A stretch of DNA of 64,000 bases from Luidia sarsii (GCA_949987565.1 OX465103.1:27298335-27362334), one strand, 5' to 3'; shown: positions 1 through 48,335, counted from the stretch's first letter. Made by a program: numbers and translations. The notes: generated from the letters alone by a model not told the origin.

Positions 1-642
1 GGATACTATGACTCTGGCATCTAAGTACTGTGAAGTATTGAGCTGATCATTGTATTTCTTCAGGCACATAGTAAGATATCATGCAGAGTGTGTCTACCAG
101 ATGTTATGGATGCAAGGCTTGACCAAAACAAGACCTCATTTTTTCAAAATGAAATGATTGACCAAATTTCCATGGCACAAGATTGACCAGAATTATAGCC
201 AAGAGTAGAATCAATGGACTTATGTCCGAATCTACAATGAATGGAATTTTATATTCCTGATCAGCCCAGTCAGAAATCTCTTTGCTCTTGGGTTTCTGTA
301 TAAGTAATCCAGAACAGAAAATACTACAGGCAGGGATTGCCTTTATTTGAAAAATTAAGGCAACAGCTGAATTTGACAGACTTACTGAACCTTTTTCATG
401 AAGAAAAATCACCGAAATCACCTCTTTCGGTCATTCTATAGGCAGACCAACACACCTTTAATCCAAGGTCTGCAGAAAAAATGGCTGTGCCTGAACAACA
501 CAACTTTGAACTTCACACGGTTTCATCTGACATATCTGTTGACAGTATTGGCACATTTGAGTTGTCTATGACACTAAAGTGCAATTCTTTTTACATTTTT
601 TTAAAGGTTTTTTTCCCCTGCTTTTCTCTTCCCAAAACCTAG
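1..642. other. HAL upstream intron, nothing recognised
   Basis: No exon or repeat could be recognised. It ends in a pyrimidine-rich tract and the acceptor of the first HAL exon. Confidence 0.5.
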
Positions 643-22371
<21,729 letters not shown>

Positions 22372-22990
22372 GCTCTGCTACAGCAGCAACACTACCAACA
22401 GTAGCAGCAACAACAGGAACACCAGCAACAGTAGCTGCAACAGCAGCAATAGTAGCTGCAACAACAGCAACAGCAGCAGCACCAACAGCAACAGTAGCAG
22501 CAACAACAGCAACACCAGCAACAGTAGCTGCAACAGCAGCAATAGTAGCTGCAACAACAGCAACAGCAGCAGCACCAACAGCAACAGTAGCAGCAACAGC
22601 AGGAACACCAGCAACAACACCAGCAACAGTAGCAGCAACAACAGCAACACCAGCAACAGTAGCTGCAACAGCAGCAATAGTAGCTGCAACAACAGCAACA
22701 GCAGCAGCACCAACAGCAACAGTAGCAGCAACAACAGCAACACCAGCAACAGTAGCTGCAACAGCAGCAATAGTAGCTGCAACAACAGCAACAGCAGCAG
22801 CACCAACAGCAACAGTAGCAGCAACAACAGGAACACCAGCAACAACACCAGCAACAGTAGCAGCAACAGCAGCAACAGCAGCAACAATAACATGAGTAGC
22901 AACAGCAGACAAAACAGCAGTAACAGCAGTAACAGCAGCAACAGCAGCAACAGCAGCAACAAAAACAACATCAGCATTAGCATCGACAAC
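22372..22990 (+). repeat. CAR triplet repeat directly after the HAL stop codon
   Basis: About 600 bp of CAG/CAA triplets with TAG and CAC variants. It has a 93-bp higher-order unit: GTAGCTGCAACAGCAGCAAT recurs at 22431, 22524, 22659 and 22752. In the HAL frame it reads Gln codons interrupted by TAG, one change from CAG. If transcribed it lies in the HAL 3' UTR. Confidence 0.93.
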
Positions 22991-23647
22991 AACAATAGCA
23001 ATATTGTGCCCAGACAGGCTGATAGAAAATGCCGATCCTTGAAGCACCATCAACCAGACAAATACATGCTTTGTAAAATGTTGCTTACTTTCAAATCGCC
23101 ATTTTGCAAAAAAATGCATCTTTTCTTTTGCGTGATCGTGAAGATGCTGACGATTTTACACATCAAACTTCATATCATTCAGCAAGTATCAAATGGCGCG
23201 GGAACCATTATTCCTATCTGCCCGAATGACCTCAACACTGCTATCCAGTTGACCAGGGGCATACATGGTTCAGAAGCCATTTGTGTTGCACTCCCCACTT
23301 CTAGACTACTTGCTGGTCTTTGGATTTGAGATGCAATCCTTTTTCTGCTCATTTTTTTTTCAATGACTAGACAGAGTTGAAAGAGCTGGTGACAAAAGTG
23401 AGTGAGCGTGTTTTGCCTGAGATTTGGTAATGCAGGGTCATGAAGCATTGACTAATGCAGAATTATTTTTTTGTGACAGATGTATCAATCAATATCAATT
23501 GATTTTGATAATTAGGAATTATGATTAAAGCATGAATTTGAAGTTTAGTATTTTGTAGTTTAATAATAGAAATCATAATCATTTTGAAAAAAATTCACTT
23601 TAAGTTTTTCCTTTATATGTTTGACTTAACTTTTAAAAAATTGTAAA

Positions 23648-23825
23648 AGCTGCATCCACTTTGTGTAATCCCTGAGCTGCTGTAGCCATTATTACAATAT
23701 TTGGTTGCTTGCATCTGAATGAAAGCGAGGGTGTGATCCCTGGAGATATATGGGCATTTATTATTGGTTAAATTGTTCTGACTGGTGCCCCCACTATTTG
23801 GGAAGGCCACCATCTAGCTAGTAGG
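23648..23825 (+). repeat. SINE leader fragment
   Basis: Matches 4578-4760 through TGCATCTGAATGAAAGC, TGATCCCTGGAGA and GGGAAGGCCACCATCTA; the tRNA-like part is missing. Confidence 0.65.
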
Positions 23826-23899
23826 GGCTTTTTGCAAGGTGGTTGACCCTTATTGCTTCTGCAATAGTTTCAAAGAGGCTCCCATATTTGGCAGAGAAA

Positions 23900-24155
23900 G
23901 GGATATAACATGATGTTTGCGTCGAGGAGAATGTAATTCAATGAGGTTTTGCCCTTGCTAAATGTGATAAACACAGTGCTCAGTGCTTTGCCCGGTGCCT
24001 GATAAAAGTATTTCAGGCAGCTAGGGTGGGAATGGGATTAGAACCTGGGACACCCAATTTCTAGTATGGATGTCTTTTCGGGTACCGGGCAAAGCACTGA
24101 GCACTCATGATCAGTGTTTATCATGTCGAGCAAGCGCAAAACCTCACAGAAAAAG
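23900..24155. repeat. SINE-derived foldback, second copy
   Basis: Arms containing CAGTGCTTTGCCCGGT and ACCGGGCAAAGCACTG are inverted around a 60-base spacer, as at 8925-9091. Confidence 0.75.
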
Positions 24156-24814
24156 GGAGTTATTATATGATGATAGCCATTGTTGAGTTGTGGTGTCTAT
24201 AGAATTGCTTTATGAAGGGGGATACAGGGAGCCAGACTCTAGCCAGTCCCAGTGCATTCTAGTCTGGTTACCTTTGCACAGGCTGTTTTGAAATGCGTTT
24301 GCACCATGCACATTGCACAAGATGCACTATGAATTGAACTTTCAAACAACATAAATACTGATCAACATAAGGTTTATTTTTGTCAGTTGGAATTCATATT
24401 GCAATGGATTTTTGGTGGGTTTCAGGGTAGTATTATGTAAGTGAGTTATTTTGGACACTTGGTTCCGTGAAGTTTGGCAACCTTGATTTGGTTTTTGGTT
24501 TTCAGTTCTTCAGTGAGAATCCTTTCTCAAGAATTGGTCAGTCGATCTGCATGAAAAAAAATTGCGATGGATTATTGTTCGGTTACAGGGTGGTATTACG
24601 TAACAAGAAATGTGGAATTTGGTAACTTTGATTTGCTTTTTTGTTTAAGGTTTTCAATGATTTGTTAAAATTGGTTGTTTTCGTTTGCAGTTTTTGCCGT
24701 TGCTTTTTCCCAGGATTCCTGAATTTGGACTGTCAAGTTAAGTAGCTGCCTCTCTAGCTTACTGACCGTATGAGCCCCCCCCCAAAAAAAAAAAAAATTA
24801 AAAAAAATTTCCCA

Positions 24815-24995
24815 TTTAGTGGGCCTGACGTTTCGATCCTAGCAGGACCTTTCTCAAAGGCGGAGAGGATACATACATCCGCCTTTGAGAAAGGTCCTGC
24901 TAGGATCGAAACGTCAGGCCCACTAAATTTTAAGATTTACATTTTGGTAATTTTAGTCAGTAAGCAGTTTGCAACATTTTTGTATATCACCTTAA
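24815..24995. repeat. GAAACGTC-stem repeat, well-conserved inverted pair
   Basis: The minus core (24820-24860) and plus core (24880-24920) are near-perfect and flank GGCGGAGAGGATACATACAT, followed by the full tail to 24990. Confidence 0.88.
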
Positions 24996-24999
24996 AAAA

Positions 25000-26065
25000 G
25001 GAACTGCAAAAAAAGTGCAGAAGCCCTAAATGCCTGAGTGACTTCTATTAAACAGGAAGCACTCAGTTGGAGCATTTTCGGTGTTTTTTTTTTTCCACCA
25101 GCCATTATTGGTTATCAGTTGGGTATTCAGAAATGTATCCTCTGAAACGCTGGCCTCGGCCCCACAGTCATAAGGTCATCAGGGAAATGACATTTGAATA
25201 AATATTTGAATAATATTTGTTAGCATTTGTATTTGCTTTAAATCCTGAAGGCTTCCCTTTGGGCCAAATTTAATTTCAAGCATCAGTAATTGTACTGCTA
25301 GTTCCCTTGACACGCTCTACCTATTTTCCATCTCGCTTTTAGTACCAGAAATAGTTTACAATGCCCATAAATAAACATCCCTGTGTACTTCAAATCCAAA
25401 GCTTGAAAGATTTCTTTCCCCAGGTGCATTGTAATGCTTAAAAAAAATCTGCTTGTAATGGTTATTCTTGTAGAACATTTGAAGTTTCAAATGTGAGTTT
25501 GAAGTCCTCTTCCACAGTGTGCTTCCAAATGTTCAGAGACTGATTGAAATTCTTCTTCTGACATTTCCTTTTTTTTGCCATTTGGTGGTTTTTAGTGAGG
25601 CAGAGTAAAATCAAACATGAAAAGAATTTGTGGCTATTTTGGTAAGAAATCATTTTTCACTCATGAAATCACCCCCAAATAAATTGTATATTGTATATGT
25701 AAGTGCAGGAGCTAGGCTTGCTTGTAGAGGTTTTTCAGTCACGTGCTTTTTGCCGGTCAGCGTTCAATTCACGTGGATGTATGCATGCGCCTTCAAGTCA
25801 TCATATACTCAGATTGGATATTTGCGTGCGCGTCCGCGTATTTGGACGCTCCTGCGGACATGCTTATCAGCCTTTGGTGGTCAAGTGACGTCATGTGAAA
25901 AACCTCTATTGGCTGTGTACGACTGAGAAACGGGTGCACTGACCACATGTCAAGCTGACCCATGAAATGGGCTGGCGAATTGACCGCAGTCGGAACAGAT
26001 TGGTCACAGATTCCATGAGATAATTGGGCCCAGGCAATGGCTCACTGATTTCAGGCATGACTTGA
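25000..26065. other. HAL-UROC1 intergenic DNA, nothing recognised
   Basis: No exon or repeat family could be assigned. An AATAAA at 25197-25202 is a possible HAL polyadenylation signal. Confidence 0.4.
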
Positions 26066-26454
26066 GCCGCGTTTCCACTGGACTACAATTTAACCGAGAC
26101 GATGGTTAAATTTCCAATGGTCAAATTTGACAGTTGATCACACATGGACTTTTGATTCGGTCAATTTAACCGAGATGATGGTTAAAGTAACGGAGCTGGC
26201 AAAAATTATTGTGTGCACAGAGCATGTACATGTACGCCAAGTCATTTACCGAGTGGTGCATTTCCACTAGACTAATCGTCTCGGTTAAACTTACCTGGTC
26301 ACTTTTACTGGGCAGAGGTTGGCCGGTAAAAGTAACCTATCAGCTCAGTTAAAGTAACTAAGAGGAAATTCAACTGGGCCGTTTCCACTGGACTTAAAGG
26401 AAAAGTAACCGTCGTCTCGGTTACTTGGACCAAATACATTCGTGGAAATGCAGC
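26066..26454. mobile_element. ~390-bp MITE, GCGTTTCCACTGG family
   Basis: Begins GCCGCGTTTCCACTGG and ends GTGGAAATGCAGC, with internal inverted and direct copies of AACCGAGACGATGGTTAAA. No ORF. A fragment lies at 7704-7862. Confidence 0.72.
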
Positions 26455-26890
26455 TTTTTATCTCTCTTGCCTTCCACCAAGAGTAACACATACATGTTCA
26501 TAGTTTTTATTTCCCCCATGGTTGTGTCATTAGTGAAATAAGGTTGTCAGAATTATTAATCTGTTTGCAATTTGATTGTCATTCGACAATCATTATACCT
26601 TATAACATTGTGCTTCCTTAACCAATTTATGCTGTATTGTTGATAAGAATGGATCATGTTTAGGTTGAACAGCTTCCAGTGCTTATGTTAGGCTGTGTTT
26701 TGCACGTTTACAAAGATTTGCTAGTCAGTAAGATTTGTTAGTTACTAAAATTGTTGTTTATTTTATTTTAGTTAGGTTCCTTATTACTCAGTGACACATA
26801 TCACCAACCACAAGGCTTGACAAGTTTTGAACCAAATAATTAAACACAAGAGACAAGAAGGCACTTATTTGTTTGACAGTATTCTGAAGC

Positions 26891-26896
26891 TTTATT
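26891..26896 (-). terminator. Candidate polyadenylation signal for UROC1
   Basis: TTTATT on plus reads AATAAA on minus. It is a plausible but unproven 3' end for the minus-strand UROC1 transcript, 2.5 kb beyond its stop codon. Confidence 0.2.
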
Positions 26897-26899
26897 CCA

Positions 26900-27358
26900 T
26901 TTGAAGAAAAAAAAATGCAGATGCACAATGAATCCAGTTTGATTTGTGCCAAAGTTTGTTGGGGAAGACAGGAATAAGTCATCTGATGATGATGGATGGA
27001 ACACATACTGCATACCGAACTACCACTGTGTCTTCCTAGACCCACTCATAAGTTCACAGAGGAGGTTATGTGCATGGAAGCCCTGTATGACTCAGACATA
27101 AGTCCGACTCTTTTCTCCATGACTCGGACTTGAGCCACAATATCAAATGACTCAGACTCCTACTGGATATGGATGACTCGGACTTGGACTCAAGGGGTGT
27201 GACTCAAACTCAAGACTCAATATTTATTTTGGGACTCAAATAAAAGTTGTAGGTGGTGTCACCGCAAATCTCTCACACAGTGAACAGCATCAAAACTCAA
27301 GATAAACTTGAAAACCCAATACTATGACAAAGGGATCCTTCCTACTGTGGTCCAGTCC

Positions 27359-27392
<34 letters not shown>

Positions 27393-29000
27393 CACACACA
27401 CATACCACCACCCAAGGACAGTCAGAGCATTCTGGCTGAAATACTGAGTTTCCACTCACTGGTTCATTGCAGAAACATACCTCTTCTTGAAAGAGTCATT
27501 CCACATTGTGTATCTACAACCTTACTCCTGTACGTTGTCCATCATGCAATGTTTAAAATCTTCTTCTTTTTCCCTCAAGGGACTAGTTTCTCTTCTTTAC
27601 AGATTCCCAATTCTCCAACCGATCCAGTTTGGTCCAGTATACATGTATGTCCAATGACGGACCCACTGTAAGTGAACTGTGAGTGGTGACACTATTGTAA
27701 GTATGGCTCTTAAACAGATGGTGGCTCAATGTTTCTGACTGTGCTCTGCCTGTTATCAGGAGACTCTTTGCAGAGCCATACTCCTTCAAAGAGATGACTT
27801 GCCCGATACATGCGTTAACGCACACTCTTACAGATTTGTGTATCCTTGTGGAGATATTGCTTTGTTATCGTGCACTATACAACTGAGTGAGAAACGAAGT
27901 TTTAAAAATGCTCCCATTTCAACCACATTCACTTTCCTGGGTAGAAATTTGGACCGTATGTTCCTTACATATGACACTTCAAATTGCGACTGATTCTTAC
28001 CCATCACAAATGTCCAGTTTTTGAGTTATTTCCAAATATCAGTTTCGTGAAAACCTTGTGGAGACCTATACACCTTTACAATGTTCCTGTGAAGACCTAT
28101 TCAACCTATTGGACTAGATCTCCACAAGGCACTAGATTCGCAACCAAACTTGCACATCGTGATTCCACCATGCAAACCTTCAAGTCTTATGGAACCACTG
28201 TGTTCATGATCCACAGTGATGGAACCAGCTACAGATGCAGCTGTGGATAAAATGGTCCAGTTCAACTTGTAGGTATGTACAAAGCCAGTCTGTGTACTGC
28301 AGTGCTGGCATTCACTTTTGTCTTGAGTAGATTACAAAACTTAAAAATATATCACTACTACTACGGACTATATGTACCGGTACTCAGAGTACAGTTCGGT
28401 ATCAAACTATAATTTTTGTTACAAAGAAAAAACAACAATATCTTTAAGAAAAGGCAAGGAAAAGTCAATCAAATTGATTAGTAAATTGTAAAACACATTG
28501 TCTTATCTTATAAAGCATTCAATACCAAATATTTCATACAAAACACCCTGTCTCCCTTTTACCGTGACACAAAATTGACCCCAAAATGTTCAGGGTGAAA
28601 CATTACTGGCAAAAGTTTTCTTTACTTTTTTTGGGGGGAAGGTGAAAAACACATTGGCCCCAGATTACAATGTAGCAAATTCCCCTCCTGAATAGCTGTC
28701 AGAAAATAGCACAAAGTAGATAGAAATCTATATTTTAGCATTAGTCTCCGTTTATACAGTTATGTTTTACTGAATACTTTCGGCTTTAGTTTCCTCCATC
28801 TGTGCAAATCGGTGAGAGTACACACATTTCCAATTTTAGAGCATTACATGCAATCGTTATCAGTGTCTTAGTTTGCAATGCGGAGCAGAGCATTACTAGA
28901 ACTGTACCAAGATTTGTTCCTTTTTATGAGCATTAACCACTTTTGCCCCAGGACCTCTGAATTTGGAGAACTTGTTTTGTTACTGAATGCATTGGATTGT
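26900..29000. other. UROC1 3' flank or 3' UTR, no gene recognised
   Basis: Contains a CA microsatellite at 27359-27402 and short repeated GACTCGGACTT phrases near 27090-27240. No coding similarity was found. Confidence 0.4.
27359..27402 (+). repeat. CA dinucleotide microsatellite
   Basis: About 21 CA units with one CG interruption. Confidence 0.95.
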
Positions 29001-29009
29001 TTCTGAATC

Positions 29010-29065
29010 CCAAAATTTAGTGGGCCTGACGTTTCGATCCTAGCAGGACCTTTCTCAAAGGCAGA
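29010..29065 (-). repeat. GAAACGTC-stem repeat, single core
   Basis: A minus-oriented near-perfect core ending CTCAAAGGCAGAG, without a plus partner. Confidence 0.75.
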
Positions 29066-29369
29066 GGGAATCCAGAATCCAGGAACTACTTTTGTCCCAG
29101 TTGTAAACTCGGTTTCAGCCTTCTGCAAAACAATATGTAGCATGACAAAAGCCATACAGACGTCCGACTGTGCCAGGTTTGACTTATTGAGTTATTTCAC
29201 AGGTATCATTATTCCTCATGGTTTAGCGAGTTTTGAAAATGGCGCATTGTTATGAAAACAAACCCTGTGGGGATTGCAAAGTGGCCTGAAGGAAAGTGGT
29301 TAGCGAGAGGACGAGGCATCTAGGACTGATCTGGACGAACCGACCAATGACCCTCGTCCCGTGGTGGTC

Positions 29370-42310
<12,941 letters not shown>

Positions 42311-44420
42311 TTTTTATGATGTCTCGACGTCAGCAAATTACATGAACAGTCATCTGCTGACGTGTTATTGTTACTGTCTATGTAACCTGTCGGGGAACCG
42401 TACACAATACGTCTATGGGGAAATCGACCGTTTTTTTGTCTAGCGCCCTCTATAGATATGGGTAACTAAATACATAATAATTATGTACACTTGTATAACC
42501 CATGTAGGCCTACATGTACATATCAAAGATACTAGTATCTTTGGTACACATACAATACAGTATAATAATTTTGTACACTACATGTACATGACTGTGTACA
42601 ATCATGTATACACATGTACATGTAATTATTTTTGTTTGGTGTTTATTTGTTTTAGCTCTATGATCTGTTGATATAACGTCCTCTGTATTATTGCCGAAGC
42701 CATTAATTAGTTTACAGAAAGGGATTGCAGGCTTATCCCGTTTGTATTGGGAAGCAGTCCCAGCTGCGTCAGCTGATTTGACCATGGAGGAATCTCTTCT
42801 TATTCCTCCATGCTTTGACTCATGCAGACCTTGTATGAAAAACACCTGGGTTACATTCTGCGGAACCGTAATGATAATATAGCGCCCTCTATGGTCGTTG
42901 ACCATTCACTCTGCAGGGAAAATAAAAATTAAAATGTGAATTAAATATTACATTATCCCATGTAACAGTTAATAATGGCCAGGTTGAATCAACTATATCA
43001 GTTGGCTGAATTGAAGTAGCTTTCCATGAAAACTAAATATTTGTTAAAACATGTCAACTTCCGATTCATGAGCCCACTTCACTGATTTGCCGGCGTGAAA
43101 AGGTGCAACTGCTACCCTCCAACCATGGAGGCTCCAACTCTATCACTACCACTACCACCACTACCAGTGCCACTACGCACTACCATACCAATACAACCAC
43201 CACCACTACGATGCGTCAATAAATTGTGGTTTTTTTTTAAATATAATTTACTGAGCCGTGTTTAAGCGTCACTTGGTGCGTTGGGCCATGGATGGGCATA
43301 CTACATGGGCGTGCAAACGTGACAAAACTACCCCCGCCCAAATGTGTCACTAATTAGGCACGCTTGACTGATCCACCTGTGACTTCATCGCAAACCCGAT
43401 TCACACGATAGAACAAAACGCAGTGAGTGAACGTAGACTTGTCCTAGTCCCTATTTACTTTGCACGCCCATTTAACCGTGCGCTTACGACGGAGGTTTGT
43501 TTACAAAACTGGTGTCCTCCACCACTATCAACACCATTGTGTTTAGCCGGGTACCAGCTACAAACCACTGCCATTAATCCGTGGTACCCGGGATCTGCCT
43601 GCACGCGCTTGCCATTGAATGGGGAATTACAAGTTGTTGCATTGGAACCAGCGACGATCAATCAATCACACGCACATTCTGTGTGTACACTAAAAACGTA
43701 AACGGACAATTTTTTCGAAGGAGTTCTGCTCTATTATTTCTACTCACACCCCCGCTAACTTTCCCCCAGTGAGTCACCACACCGGCAGCCGTCCGTTCAG
43801 TGGAAATGGAATTCTCTGCGTAACTCGAGTTGTCACCCACAGGTAGGTGAGTGGATAGAATGGGTTGATTAGTGGGCTACTCATGCCATAAATATTGAGA
43901 GTTCAGTCAGACGATAATTCGGTGTAATGTAGACAGACGCTTCTCAGTGATATCAGCGGTGCAGACGGCAGATAGGACGGCAGGCACACTCGCTGTGCTT
44001 TTCTCCTTCACTCTAACTCTAACTGTAAAGTGTAATGTAAGTTACATATTTTTTTAAACATTTTTACATTTATTTACATACTCATCAAATCAAAAATCAA
44101 CATGACAACGGACAATGCAGAGTGGTCGGTAGCTTCAAGTTCAATGAAGCTTGCTAGCAAAAATAATATATTAATACAATAATAGTAACATTATCAATGA
44201 AGACGATAAAATATAATGAGTATGAATGTTGTTATGGGAAGCCGAGGCTTATATTTTTATAGTATAATTTTTTTTATTTGAAGTTATACTTATGAACTAC
44301 CTTAGGAGTTAGGACAGACAATACCGACAAACAAGACAAAACCAGAACAAAGTAAACGAACGTGACAACTGATCAGCTAATATAAGTTAATAATGAAAAA
44401 CCAATGTAAACTGTAACTGT
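42311..44420. other. UROC1-MAGI intergenic region, left part
   Basis: Upstream flank of UROC1. It holds the first cluster of ACATGT motifs (42480-42640) and an ACCACT-rich stretch (43140-43205). No gene recognised. Confidence 0.4.
43887..44036 (+). promoter_or_regulatory. Possible MAGI core promoter and 5' UTR exon
   Basis: A TATA-like CATAAATATT at 43887 is followed by TCAGT-type initiator sequence near 43903 and an ORF-free stretch ending at a perfect donor GTAAGT (44037). An acceptor tttcAG at 48336 lies before the coding exon. This arrangement would fit a 5' UTR exon spliced to the MAGI start; it is inference without transcript support. Confidence 0.25.
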
Positions 44421-44425
44421 AAGTC

Positions 44426-44692
44426 CCGACGAAGTCCGAGTAGTAACTTGGACCCGACAAGTCACCCGTTTAATTTTTTATCGAAATTTGGAATTTGGGG
44501 GGTTCCGGTTGGGTGACTGTAGTCTGTACTGTAGTGTAGGATGCAAGAGAAACAGTCAAAAACCTAGTACACCTCTAAAACAGTAAAAGCAAAATGTTTC
44601 CACTACCCAACTGAAAAAAAACCGACCCTCCAAATTCCAAATTTCGAAAAAAAGGGTGACTTGTCGTTCCATGTTACTCGGACTATGACGAG
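44426..44692. repeat. Foldback with ~70-base arms
   Basis: Left arm 44426-44510 (AAGTCCGAGTAGTAAC, GACAAGTCACCC, TCGAAATTTGGAATTTGG) is inverted in the right arm 44610-44692 (CCAAATTCCAAATTTCGA, GGGTGACTTGTCG, GTTACTCGGACT). Confidence 0.82.
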
Positions 44693-44788
44693 GCATGGTA
44701 TTTTAATCCATACTTGCTGCCAACCTATCTGAAATGAGTTGAACAAAATGAATACTTCTACTAAAAATGAGGAAATACAGAGCGGAGG

Positions 44789-44875
44789 TAGTCATACGTA
44801 GTCCGAGTAACTCAATCAACCTTTTTACAATGGGCGATTATAAGGGTCAAAGTTACTCGGACTAAGTCATATGAG
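44789..44875. repeat. Second hairpin with the AGTCCGAGTAACT motif
   Basis: GTAGTCCGAGTAACT at 44796 is inverted at 44851 (AGTTACTCGGACTA), giving the same motif in the same inverted layout as the preceding foldback. Confidence 0.75.
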
Positions 44876-44879
44876 TGTA

Positions 44880-47800
44880 TTTCCAAGCCAAAAATCGGAA
44901 TTTGTTGTCATGTCAAGCGCTTGTAAAATGTGATACATACAATACATGTAGCTACATTTTTGCCTCAAAAGAGGACTGATTTCTCCAAAATGGGAATGGT
45001 GGCAGCTATTGTTAATCTCCAGTGACTAGCTTTTGAACTCATCAATAAGAAGTGAATATTATTATTGTTGTCTCTGTACTCGATGGTGTCCATCCTTCTT
45101 CCATGGTTCAGCTTCAAGTAAACAACGTTGGTGAGTAGAGCTACAGAGCCCCAACCACACCGTCAGACTCAAATAATAATAAATTTTTTTAAACGATTTT
45201 AGGCACAGTCATGACAACAGTTCAGTTGTTCAACACTTGCTAACCACAGCCTTATAATAAGTCAATGACAAATTTTGTGCCATTGACTACGGTATGCACA
45301 GCGCTACCTGCACCACTTACAAGTTACTTACACTGTACACATGTACGGTACACCACCGTATGATGTACAGTATTATTATAATATTAGTGATATGTTTGCC
45401 ATTTGAACAGGCACAGTACTGACAAGACTACTCATACTGGTCATTATTTAAAATTATCACAAGGTGGTATGCCTTTTTATTTATTTTAGAAATTCAGCCA
45501 TTGGTAAATTTACCATATATTATTAGTATTACTATCATTCATGGTTTATTTTACAAAATATTTCTCACATGGTGTCACTGCAGTGACTGCACATCACCTT
45601 TGGCTACCGGTATAGCTTATAATATACATGCATTACTAATGTCTAGTGTCTACTGTCTAGTGATGTAGGAGGGCCTACATGTATGACTGCTTGGCTGGAC
45701 TACATTCCGTCATGTGTCCACAGCTACTCAGTGGTTGATCCAGACCAGAGGTCCCTCTGATAACACACTGGTAAAGGTCAATAGCAATCACACTGTGGTC
45801 CACTCCAATGTTGTTTATGGGCGTGAAGTAACACACCTGTGAGAGGACCATCTCAGTCCATTTCCTTGATCAACTCGTTGCACTCTTGTGTGGAACATCT
45901 TTTAGGTACCGGTACATTGTACATGTGTTGTGTATACATGTACGTGCTAGTGTTAATCAGATTGAGTGGTGTTAATATCATCATCAAATGACTTTGCTTT
46001 GTGTAACTGCTGTTTTTCACAAAAGAAAAAGCTTTCCTGAGGTCAGTCTCATAAAACTCTTCATAGCTAGTGATTTGTTTTAAAATTATGGGAGGTGTAT
46101 GGGAATGCTATACATGTACAATTGTACAATGTGCATTTGTACAATCGATTGAAAGTCTACTTACTGTAAGTTATCGTATTTTTGATTGTAAGACTCTGAA
46201 ATTAACAAAGGCAAAATATTTTTCTTTCAATCTTAAGCACATGAACTACGGGTGCATGAATTATCATTCATGGCTGTTTTTTCGTAAACATGCCCTGTAA
46301 GGCTATATTTACAATGCATGTACAAACTACAAACCTACGTATGTACTCAATGCATACATGTAAGATGAGTGCTTAGTTGTAAGTGATGTCGTTCCAAAGC
46401 TCAAAGGTGTTCCAATGGGCCATCCTCTTCACTGTCTGTGTGTATACAGCTCAGTATTTTGTACACAGCTCAGTGTTTGCCCTTGGTTTTGTTGCCTGAG
46501 ATTGTGGCGGGAATGACGTCAGTGGAAAAATGCCCACCACTGGCGGAGTTACACTGTGGTTGTTTTCATTATGAAACATGAATACATCTTTTTTATTGTA
46601 CGTCATTGCTCGTCCATTCTTTTTAATCGGGTTCTATTGATAGCTCTTCGATGCCATTTACTAAAAACTTCCAGTTGCCAAACAAGTTGAGTGTACATAC
46701 ATGTACATGTACATGTATATTGAATTATATTCAAATGGCCATCACATTAATAATTGCAGTGACAAAGAAATGTTCATTAATATTGAATGGGTGCGACATG
46801 CGGGAGGATGCTATGCTGCGTTCACCATAAATAATACAGTGTACATCGTTTTCTCTCTTAGCTTATATCTGGTTGGGAACTTGTGTACACATAATGTGCA
46901 TCCTGGGCATTGTATTACTGTTAGTCTTTTAAAGCTTGTCATAGAATACTGTTTGCTATCATAATAGTATTTATTTGTACTATAAATATCTCTAATGTTC
47001 AAGGCATGCCAAGTGGATTACGTATTGACATTTGGTTAATGCAACAGAAATAAGGCCATAAAATTTAATTCATTGGCTACTGGTAGAAATAACAGACCTA
47101 CATGTACTGTACAGTACATATACAGTATGTGTCACTGGCTGGCCACTTCTATAGGCTCATACATGTACATGTATGTAAACTCAAGCCATTAGCCATAGCC
47201 AATGAATTTAGACACGGCACTTGTTACACTCATACATGACACTGGAGCTCTACAAGTACAATAGACTACAGTCCCATTCTGAAGGCTTTCCCTTCTTAAA
47301 TGCGTCAATGCTGTCATGTGAATGAGCAAGGAAACTACATGTACTCCATCATTAGTTTCAGCACAAAATGCAGTTACCCAAACTCTGGCCTCCAGTGTAA
47401 GACCTCCCCTTAAATTAATGAGGCAGACTCAGCCTCTGTATCTACCCCAAGGAGACCAGCACAGTGTTGGAGCTATGCTATGACTATGTCCAGACTTTAC
47501 TATCTCTTGTCCTCCACTTGCGAGCTGTTTGGGTTAAACAGTCACTGAGATAAAAGCACTGATAAAATTGTAGCCAAACAAATGCAGTGCCAATACAAAC
47601 CTAGGTGTGAGAGTGACACTGAGTGACACCGCTCTTTGTCTCAGCTACAGTGTTTGACAATGTCATGATTACTGTATGCAGGCCCATGATAACATCGGAG
47701 AGTTGTTTTCTCATGCCTCATGGCCCCTTGGGTTTTTTTTCTGGAAGGGAGTTGAAGAGTTGCTGAGACTGCCCCTAATGGGAGTGTTCCCTTGCCTTCA

Positions 47801-48335
47801 ACGTTTGTGCACAGTGCTGCACCCATCCCACATTCAGTGCAGGTTCTCAGGAATCTCGGCGACTGTAATGCAGCCCTCCTTCTCCCAGTTCGATATTGCT
47901 TGTCCCTCGTTGGAGGGAAGTACATGTAAGTCCCACCCCTCAATGTTGTGACTGCCTCCCTCGGTTCTGGAGTTGAGAAGGTGCTTGGACAGTCACACAT
48001 GCGTGTAATCTGCCAACCAGCTCTCCTTGGAATACAGGGTTGTTTGAAATTTCCTCTTCTTCTTTTTTATATTGGGTAGCATCCCCTGAGTTGAGGACTG
48101 CCTGGGACATTGCACTACTAGTACAGTGCCTGTCCACTCTCCATTTCCTTGAGATGTTATTCCTGTCCACAACGCTGACTTCCCACCAGGAGGCCCGTGT
48201 TTTCAAACAACAAACATTGATGTGTACGGGATCCCTTACCTAGTCCTGAGCCATATCGATGACAGTGCTTTATTATGCATTTTGTGGATGCATCTTGATC
48301 CTTGTTAATTGTTCTCATTGCTTGTTTGAAATTTC
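44880..48335. other. UROC1-MAGI intergenic region, right part
   Basis: AT-rich, with scattered ACATGT motifs becoming frequent from about 45900. No exon recognised. A possible spliced 5' UTR acceptor is at 48336. Confidence 0.4.

Larger units (their letters stand above)
22991..24810. other. Intergenic or HAL 3' UTR, with two SINE-like fragments
   Basis: Holds SINE leader similarity at 23648-23825 and a foldback at 23900-24155. No gene recognised; the HAL polyadenylation site could not be fixed. The clearest AATAAA is at 25197. Confidence 0.4.
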
